A DNA stretch of 13,996 bases, taken from positions 1-13,996 of the forward strand of contig UREH01000049.1 in NCBI GenBank assembly GCA_900546835.1, given 5' to 3'. Made by a program: the position numbers and the translations under genes. The notes under the pieces are model-generated. The model was not told the DNA's origin. It was given only the letters and a program-made list of their open reading frames with translations, and searched no databases. Below, in pieces: positions 5,973 through 11,500 of this stretch. Each line of letters opens with the position of its first letter. Positions within the stretch are counted from its first letter, which is position 1. The stretch is from an uncultured Porphyromonadaceae bacterium. Its GTDB lineage: Bacteria; Bacteroidota; Bacteroidia; Bacteroidales; Muribaculaceae.

Positions 5973-7838
5973 TTAGAAATTATAAAGAATCATGGTCTGG
6001 CGGGGAGCGAAAACCATCTCCTCGGGAATCGTCACCGGTTCACCTGCAATTAAGTCGGTGAACTTCTCCCCTACGGCGGCAGCCTCGGCCAGACGCGCCA
6101 TGGGCATTGTGGCTTCCTCGTCGGAACCGTTGAGGAATACGAGCACTTTCTTGTCGCCCAGTCGGCGCTCATATGCGTATACCCGCTCGGAAGGGGCGAA
6201 ATGCTTGAGCGAGCCTTTGGCAATCACGTCGTTGGCCGCACCGCGACGCCACTGCAGCAGCCGCTGCATGAAGTTCCATGCCTCGTTCTGGAGCGCGGTG
6301 CGCCCCTCGGGCTTGAATGCATTGATGCTGTCGCCGGGGAAACCGCCCGGCATGTCGAGACGGATGTAGCCGTCGGAAACCTTCTTCGACCCGTTCATCA
6401 GCAGTTCCGTGCCGTAGTAAAGCTGCGGAATGCCGCGCGAGGTGAGAAGGAAAGCGATGGCCTGCTTCCAGTTGTCGAGCGAGTCGGGCATTTCGGCCAG
6501 AAAACGGTCGGTATCGTGGTTGTCGAGAAAAGTGAGGATATGCTGCGGATCGGGAAACATGTAGTCGAGTGCAAGATGATTGTAGAGATTGTTGAGACCT
6601 TCGCCCCATGGCAGAGTCTCGTCGTAGAACGTCTTGTCCTTCTCTATCATAATCTTGAAGTCCATTACAGTCGGGAGCCGCGGATCCTCGGGATTCGTGC
6701 GGCTTCCACGCTGCCAGAAAGCGCTGCCGCCTTCGTTGCCATACCAGCATTCTCCCACGATATTGAAGTTGGGATATTCCTCCATCACGCGGTCAATCCA
6801 CCGGGCCATGGCCTTCATGTCGGCATAAGGATAGGTATCCATGCGGATGCCGTTGATTTTCGATGTCTCGATCCACCAGATTGAGTTCTGGATAAGATAG
6901 GTCATAAGATGCGGATTGCGCTGATTGAGGTCGGGCATCGAGGTGACGAACCAGCCGCCCACGCAGTTGGCCTTGTCGGCATCGGAAGCGTAGGGATCAT
7001 AGTGGGTAGAAAGGCGGTGGTTGGTTATTACCGTCGAATCGGGGAAATTATACCAGTCGGCCGAAGGCATATCCTTCATCCAGGGGTGGTTGCTGCCTGA
7101 ATGGTTGAAAATCATGTCCATCACCACTTTTATGCCACGCTTCTGCGCGTCGGCCACGAGAGCCGACCAGTCGGCGTTAGTTCCGAAGCGCGGATCGATT
7201 TTATAATAATCGGTGGTGGCGTAGCCGTGGTACGAACCGCCGGGCATATCGTTTTCGAGTACCGGGCAGCTCCATATGGCCGTCACGCCCAGCGAGTCGA
7301 TGTAGTCAAGATGGTCGCGGATGCCCTGGATATTGCCGCCGTGGCGCGTGGAAGGCTGGGAGCGGTCTACTTCGGGATTGTAGGCGAGCTTAGAATCGGC
7401 GGGAACGGTATAGTTCCCCTTGGCAAAGCGGTCGGGCATGAGGAGGTAGAGCACATCGGAGGCATCGAAGCCCTGATAGTCCTCCCCCTTGCGGTCGCGC
7501 GCCAGCAGAGGATAATCTATGGTGGTCTTCCGGCCGTCGAGGCTGAAAGTTATGGGCAACTTCCCAGGCCGCGCGTCGGGTGCAATTGTGAAGTAGAGAA
7601 ACTTGTAGTTGGGACTATCGAGTTTCACCTGTTCGGCCAGCGTGACGCCGGGATAATCGGCGCTCACTTCGGCATTGCCGATGCCGGGGCCCGTCACCAT
7701 AATCTGGAGTGTGTCGTTGTTCATTCCCACCCACCAGCATGGCGGCTCTACGTTGCTTACCACCGGAGCCTTTTTCGCTCCGAACAGAGATGCGCCGGCC
7801 ATAACGGCAGCTGCAAATATCGATAATCTTTTCATCAT
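5973..7838 (-). CDS. Periplasmic GH13 alpha-glucanase, SusA/neopullulanase-like
   Basis: An exported alpha-amylase-family enzyme expected to cut alpha-1,4-linked malto-oligosaccharides, pullulan or cyclodextrins in the periplasm. Using ATG at 7838 the protein has 621 residues. A signal peptide ends near 'ASLFGA', followed by an N-terminal beta-sandwich of the cyclomaltodextrinase type (about 28-120) and a TIM barrel with all GH13 regions: 'VVMDMIFNH' (Asp241, His246), 'GIRMDTYP' with nucleophile Asp334, 'VGECW' with acid/base Glu363, and 'LDNHDTDR' with His441 and Asp442. A C-terminal beta domain closes the protein. Length and architecture match B. thetaiotaomicron SusA (about 617 aa). The frame can extend to a TTG at 7859, but the two tandem ATGs at 7838 and 7835 better fit the signal peptide. 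No SusC/SusD genes lie in the window. The upstream 108 nt show no convincing -7 box. Confidence 0.92.
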   Translation of the reverse strand: MMKRLSIFAAAVMAGASLFGAKKAPVVSNVEPPCWWVGMNNDTLQIMVTGPGIGNAEVSADYPGVTLAEQVKLDSPNYKFLYFTIAPDARPGKLPITFSLDGRKTTIDYPLLARDRKGEDYQGFDASDVLYLLMPDRFAKGNYTVPADSKLAYNPEVDRSQPSTRHGGNIQGIRDHLDYIDSLGVTAIWSCPVLENDMPGGSYHGYATTDYYKIDPRFGTNADWSALVADAQKRGIKVVMDMIFNHSGSNHPWMKDMPSADWYNFPDSTVITNHRLSTHYDPYASDADKANCVGGWFVTSMPDLNQRNPHLMTYLIQNSIWWIETSKINGIRMDTYPYADMKAMARWIDRVMEEYPNFNIVGECWYGNEGGSAFWQRGSRTNPEDPRLPTVMDFKIMIEKDKTFYDETLPWGEGLNNLYNHLALDYMFPDPQHILTFLDNHDTDRFLAEMPDSLDNWKQAIAFLLTSRGIPQLYYGTELLMNGSKKVSDGYIRLDMPGGFPGDSINAFKPEGRTALQNEAWNFMQRLLQWRRGAANDVIAKGSLKHFAPSERVYAYERRLGDKKVLVFLNGSDEEATMPMARLAEAAAVGEKFTDLIAGEPVTIPEEMVFAPRQTMILYNF

Positions 7839-7946
7839 GGTTATAAGTAAGATTCTCAAATAGTTATGTTCAATTCAAACGAGAGTAAGCGCTTTGTTCC
7901 GCTAATTTAATCAATTATTTTCGTTTACACCATATTGCAGATGCCG

Positions 7947-10157
7947 CTAAAGCGGAATTAGTCGCACGTAATCGGCCACAAGCGAATTGGCCGTCGGGTC
8001 GAGATATACGGGCGATGTCTGAAAATACCTTAGTTCAAGGGAGTTTTCTCCGGCCTCAAGCTTCACGACCAGAGGATTGCTGAACGACGAAAGACGCTGC
8101 CAGTCGTCGCCAAGCGATTTATCCCAGGCCGACGGGGAGAATTGCGGGAATACGAAGACCCCGGCGCGCCGCCCGTTGACCATGCACATCCGCAAAGCCG
8201 TGCCCCGGCGCGGATTCACGATGCCCAGGCCGCTGGCGTAATGCACATCGACAATATACCGGCCACCTTCCGGCGCGATTACATTGAAACGGAGATTACG
8301 ATTGGCTGCGCGCGACGACTCAACAAACCGCGCGGCCAGATGCTTGTCGGGAAGCACTTTCGTCCCGCCTTTGGCAACCGTGGCAAGCCTCACAAGCGAC
8401 ACGTTGCTCCGGCTGTCGATTTCGTGTGGCATTGCCGAGAATCCGGCACACCCGGCCGAATCGACCGATGCAATCTGAACGGTGCAGAAGCCCGGCAGAT
8501 TGTCAAGCTCGATAATCCGACGGTCTGCAATCCGATTCAGAACACCATTTACCCAGACTTCAAATGCACCTTGAGATACATCCGCGTCGGTGGCGGCCGC
8601 TACAGTGGCTCGCGTGGCCGACTGCCACTCGACAATGGGAGGCTTCGGAAGCGAGGACGCCATAGGAACGCGACGGGACTCCTCCCCACGCCGGCCCACC
8701 TTGCCAAACCCGGGCAGCCCATCCTCCGGGGTCAGAGTTATATCGACCGAAACTTTCCCTTCAGCCGAATGGCCGACAGCGAGAACTCCCCCACCGGCTA
8801 CGACGGCGTTGGCGCCCGCACCCGACAGCGACACCTCCACGTCGGCCTTTCTCCAGCCGAAGTTTATGTGTGCCTCGCGAAGCCAGGGAGGAAGATAAGG
8901 CGCGAAAGTCAGTTCATACCAGCCGAACCGGCATCCGAGCAGTCCGCGCAGAACTACGGCAGACAACGCACGTACGGATATCGACTCCTTCCGGCCCGAA
9001 AGAATTTCCAGGCCAATCCGCTTCATTATTGCAGCTACGTAAACGCTCATCTGATCGGAGCTGTGCACACGGGCGGCTGCAATGGCCGCAGCAGCACCGG
9101 TGTGCTGCGGTATCGATGGCAGCCCATCCGGAAGTGGAAATGAATTCACCATCGACCGGGCCATCGCGCCGTCGATACAGCCGAAAGCAACAGCCATGGC
9201 CTGCATGAACGAATCGGAACCTTCGAGCGCCACAGGCCACACCGGAAATCCGTAGGCCATCGCCCCGAAGCAACCCTGCTGCGGAAGCCACATCCTACGC
9301 TTCAGTGCATTGCACAGAGAGTCGGCAACGAGGCAATCTATTTCCACAGCCGCACTGCGGTTGCGAAGCAGCAAGGAGCGGTTCAACTCGTCGAGACTCC
9401 TTAGGGCGAGCACATACGACATGTTCACACCGAAGGTCTGACACTCGAAGCGGTCGACCGGCTGCATCCATTCCGGAAACATGGATTGATTTCCGGCCAG
9501 ATAATGCGGCAGCCCGTATAGCAGTCCCGTCGAGGCGTTGAGACATACCCGCGCATCCTCCGCCACAATGCCCGGAGCCACAGTCGAAAGCGACGTGAGA
9601 CGCCGGAGGCTTCCGGAGCATTTAGCCGATTCCGCCGCAGCAAGGAGCCAAACAGGATTGGAGTTGACCATCGGCCATGAATAGCCGGCCGCCTCCGACG
9701 GCACGGGAAAGCCGTTGGAGAGACGGGCGTCGAGCGCCTCGGCATCCTCATCCGATGCCAGCGGATTAAGCGCGATTCCCCACAGCAATGCATCTGCGCA
9801 GAGCCGTGGACGCCCCGAGGAGTTTTCCAGACGCAAAAAGGCATCCAGAAGTGGGAACGTCGAGCGCACGGAGAGAGCTCTGGCGTCTACAGGCGCCATG
9901 CGCATCTGTCGCAATGTGATACCATCAAGACGCACCTGAAGGAGAGAATCGTCGGCCACACGGATGGTCATACCATTGTCGAAAACCATACTGTCGGCGT
10001 AAATCCGGCAGCCGTCGGCGGCGAGTAGCAGCGACTGCTCTCTGGTGGAGGATTGCCGGCCACACCCCGACAGATACAACGCCGCAGACGCCCCGACCGC
10101 TCCGGCCATGGTAATCCACAGCATCCGGATGGCGGCTTTAAGGCGTCTGCGCGACAT
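7947..10157 (-). CDS. MGH1-like six-hairpin glycosidase-related lipoprotein with C-terminal CBM-like domain
   Basis: A 736-residue lipoprotein: basic start MSRRRLK, hydrophobic segment, lipobox LSGC with Cys32. Residues about 95-475 resemble the alpha/alpha-barrel of MGH1/GH63-like Bacteroidetes glycosidases, recognised by 'YSWPMVNSNPVWLLAAAE' (159-176), 'NASTGLLYG', 'FPEWMQPVDRFECQTFGVN' (227-245), 'CFGAMAYGFPVWP' and the closing beta element 'ELTFAPYLPPWL' (415-426). After a linker near 480-505 comes a fibronectin-like stretch (505-575). A beta-sandwich reminiscent of CBM6/35 follows (600-736; 'GGRYIVDVHYASG', 'VNGRRAGVFVFP', 'EAGENSLELRY'). Several residues that I recall as conserved in active relatives (VWTRD and DWREQ blocks) appear replaced here, so hydrolase activity is doubtful. 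It lies between the C1B peptidase (41 nt) and the GH13 gene (108 nt), suggesting glycan binding or processing. Domain calls are from pattern memory. Confidence 0.7.
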   Translation of the reverse strand: MSRRRLKAAIRMLWITMAGAVGASAALYLSGCGRQSSTREQSLLLAADGCRIYADSMVFDNGMTIRVADDSLLQVRLDGITLRQMRMAPVDARALSVRSTFPLLDAFLRLENSSGRPRLCADALLWGIALNPLASDEDAEALDARLSNGFPVPSEAAGYSWPMVNSNPVWLLAAAESAKCSGSLRRLTSLSTVAPGIVAEDARVCLNASTGLLYGLPHYLAGNQSMFPEWMQPVDRFECQTFGVNMSYVLALRSLDELNRSLLLRNRSAAVEIDCLVADSLCNALKRRMWLPQQGCFGAMAYGFPVWPVALEGSDSFMQAMAVAFGCIDGAMARSMVNSFPLPDGLPSIPQHTGAAAAIAAARVHSSDQMSVYVAAIMKRIGLEILSGRKESISVRALSAVVLRGLLGCRFGWYELTFAPYLPPWLREAHINFGWRKADVEVSLSGAGANAVVAGGGVLAVGHSAEGKVSVDITLTPEDGLPGFGKVGRRGEESRRVPMASSLPKPPIVEWQSATRATVAAATDADVSQGAFEVWVNGVLNRIADRRIIELDNLPGFCTVQIASVDSAGCAGFSAMPHEIDSRSNVSLVRLATVAKGGTKVLPDKHLAARFVESSRAANRNLRFNVIAPEGGRYIVDVHYASGLGIVNPRRGTALRMCMVNGRRAGVFVFPQFSPSAWDKSLGDDWQRLSSFSNPLVVKLEAGENSLELRYFQTSPVYLDPTANSLVADYVRLIPL

Positions 10158-10176
10158 GAGTTTTCAGATTTATAGT

Positions 10177-10190
10177 TTCCGCGAGCGGAA
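10177..10190 (-). other. Small intercistronic hairpin
   Basis: TTCCG (10177-10181) and CGGAA (10186-10190) form a perfect 5-bp stem with a CGAG tetraloop (CTCG on the transcribed strand). It sits in the 41-nt gap between the C1B peptidase stop and the MGH1-like lipoprotein start. No T run follows on the minus strand, so it is not a convincing terminator. It could be an mRNA-stability element or chance. Confidence 0.3.
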
Positions 10191-10198
10191 TAACACGG

Positions 10199-11452
10199 TT
10201 AGAATATTCTTGCGGCTATCGACGCCGGGAGCGCGTCCTTATGCACGAGGATGCTCAATGTCTTGGCCAGGAAGAAAGGTTCAGACACATAAAAGAAGCC
10301 GTCGTAGACCTGATTGGTATCCCAGGAGTTCTTCACCTTGTAATAGCGCTTGCCGTTCTGGTCGGTGGCTACGCCAACGATTTCCATACCGTGGTCGTCG
10401 GTAGTCTCCTGGCGGTCGAACATCTTCTGGCGCACCTCCTGAGTAACCTCGATCTCCTCAACCGGGCCCTTGATGTCGAACTGCTTTGCCTGACGCTCCT
10501 TGTCGCTGAGCTTTACCCAGCGCGAGAGCTCGGTTCCCTCCATATCGGCAGCAGTGCGCTCCTTGGGCATAACAGCGAAACCTTCATTCCATTTGAAGCC
10601 GCCCTCGCTTACGTCGGCAGCCCAGACAACGGGGTATCCTTTTTCGATTGCGTTGTCTACGATAGCCTTCAGTTCGTCGAGAGGCACATTTTCGTAGGGC
10701 GCCCAGAGCCAGTTGTCAGGCACTTCGAGCACAAACGGCTCATAGAAGGGATGATGGGTGAACGACGTAATGGGCACATAGTCGTCGGTATTGAGGCCGA
10801 GCGATTCGGCGTAGCTCAGCGGTGTATAAGTGCGTCCGTCGACCTCGAAGGTCTCGGGCACCTCGCCCAGATATGCATCGAGGATAGCCTCATAGCCCTT
10901 GCGCCATGATTCGGAAATACGCTTGTTGGGTTTACGGACCACAGCGTCGAGATAGGCCTTGAGCACGGCGTCGAGTTCGCCGTGAACGTGTTTTTCCTCG
11001 CCGTAGTTCAGCCCTGAGTAGACACTCTCGGGGAGTGCGCCGTAGCGCGCCCATACGTATGGTACGTCCATAATGCTGCCACCGGCACCGAAATTCGTCT
11101 GGCCGTACATGCGCACGTAGCGGTCGGCCTTGTCGAGGTAGCACTGGCGCACGGTAAACATCTCGCTCAGGTCGCGCTCCTTACCGCCCAGACGCACTAT
11201 TTCGTCCTCAAACATCGAAGTGCCGGCGAAACACCAGCAGGTGCCGCTCTTGTTCTGGTCCTTTACAGGGGTGGTGGGAATCACTTTGATGTCGGTGAAT
11301 ACGAACTTCACGGTATCGGCAGCCACCGAGTCGGTGGCCACGCTGTCGGCCACGGCAAACTGATGGCGCAGGGCTTCCACGTCGACGTTGTCTATGGCGT
11401 AGCCAGGAGCCGAGGCTGCAGCGGCAAGCAGAGCTATATGCAGTTTCTTCAT
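10199..11452 (-). CDS. Exported C1B-family cysteine peptidase (bleomycin hydrolase/PepC-like)
   Basis: A 417-residue papain-fold peptidase of the bleomycin hydrolase/aminopeptidase C family, acting on short peptides. The active site is complete: oxyanion Gln66 and nucleophile Cys72 in 'QNKSGTCWCF', His354 in 'DDHGMEI', and Asn375 in 'KVKNSW'. The long stretch between Cys and His with Trp- and Tyr-rich blocks ('DNWLWAPYENVP') is typical of C1B rather than papain itself. Most characterised C1B enzymes are cytoplasmic, but this one begins with a clear signal peptide (MKKLHIALLAAAASAPGYA, cut near residue 19), so a periplasmic location is inferred. A short Ala/Asp/Val/Thr segment (33-48) links signal and enzyme. 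It starts 48 nt after the tricorn-like gene. The two together suggest stepwise breakdown of imported oligopeptides. Whether the C-terminal residues fold into the active site as in bleomycin hydrolase cannot be seen. Confidence 0.88.
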   Translation of the reverse strand: MKKLHIALLAAAASAPGYAIDNVDVEALRHQFAVADSVATDSVAADTVKFVFTDIKVIPTTPVKDQNKSGTCWCFAGTSMFEDEIVRLGGKERDLSEMFTVRQCYLDKADRYVRMYGQTNFGAGGSIMDVPYVWARYGALPESVYSGLNYGEEKHVHGELDAVLKAYLDAVVRKPNKRISESWRKGYEAILDAYLGEVPETFEVDGRTYTPLSYAESLGLNTDDYVPITSFTHHPFYEPFVLEVPDNWLWAPYENVPLDELKAIVDNAIEKGYPVVWAADVSEGGFKWNEGFAVMPKERTAADMEGTELSRWVKLSDKERQAKQFDIKGPVEEIEVTQEVRQKMFDRQETTDDHGMEIVGVATDQNGKRYYKVKNSWDTNQVYDGFFYVSEPFFLAKTLSILVHKDALPASIAARIF

Positions 11453-11475
11453 AATCTGTATATTAGGTAACTGTC

Positions 11476-11483
11476 CAAAATTA
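11476..11483 (-). promoter_or_regulatory. Possible -7 element for the C1B peptidase gene
   Basis: On the minus strand this reads TAATTTTG, a match to TAnnTTTG, in an AT-rich 48-nt gap and 23 nt before the ATG at 11452. The expected -33 box would fall at the end of the preceding gene, where no TTG is seen. A separate promoter for the peptidase is therefore possible but not firm; readthrough from the tricorn-like gene is also plausible. Confidence 0.4.
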
Positions 11484-11500
11484 TATTATACTTTCCTGAT

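Noticed and set aside
6201..7826. Plus-strand open frames opposite the GH13 gene
   Set aside because: They mirror a gene with all catalytic motifs intact, and the translations show no family resemblance.
7839..7957. Possible terminator or operator around TTCCGCT (7897-7903), AGCGGAA (7951-7957) and the CCGC/GCGG stem at 7944-7955
   Set aside because: The stems are short, compete with each other and are not followed by a T run; no convincing promoter boxes were found in this 108-nt gap either.
8142..9143. Long plus-strand open frame (333 codons) opposite the MGH1-like gene
   Set aside because: It lies wholly antisense to a well-supported lipoprotein gene. Its translation has no recognisable domain, signal or hydrophobic core, and long antisense frames are expected in GC-rich coding DNA.
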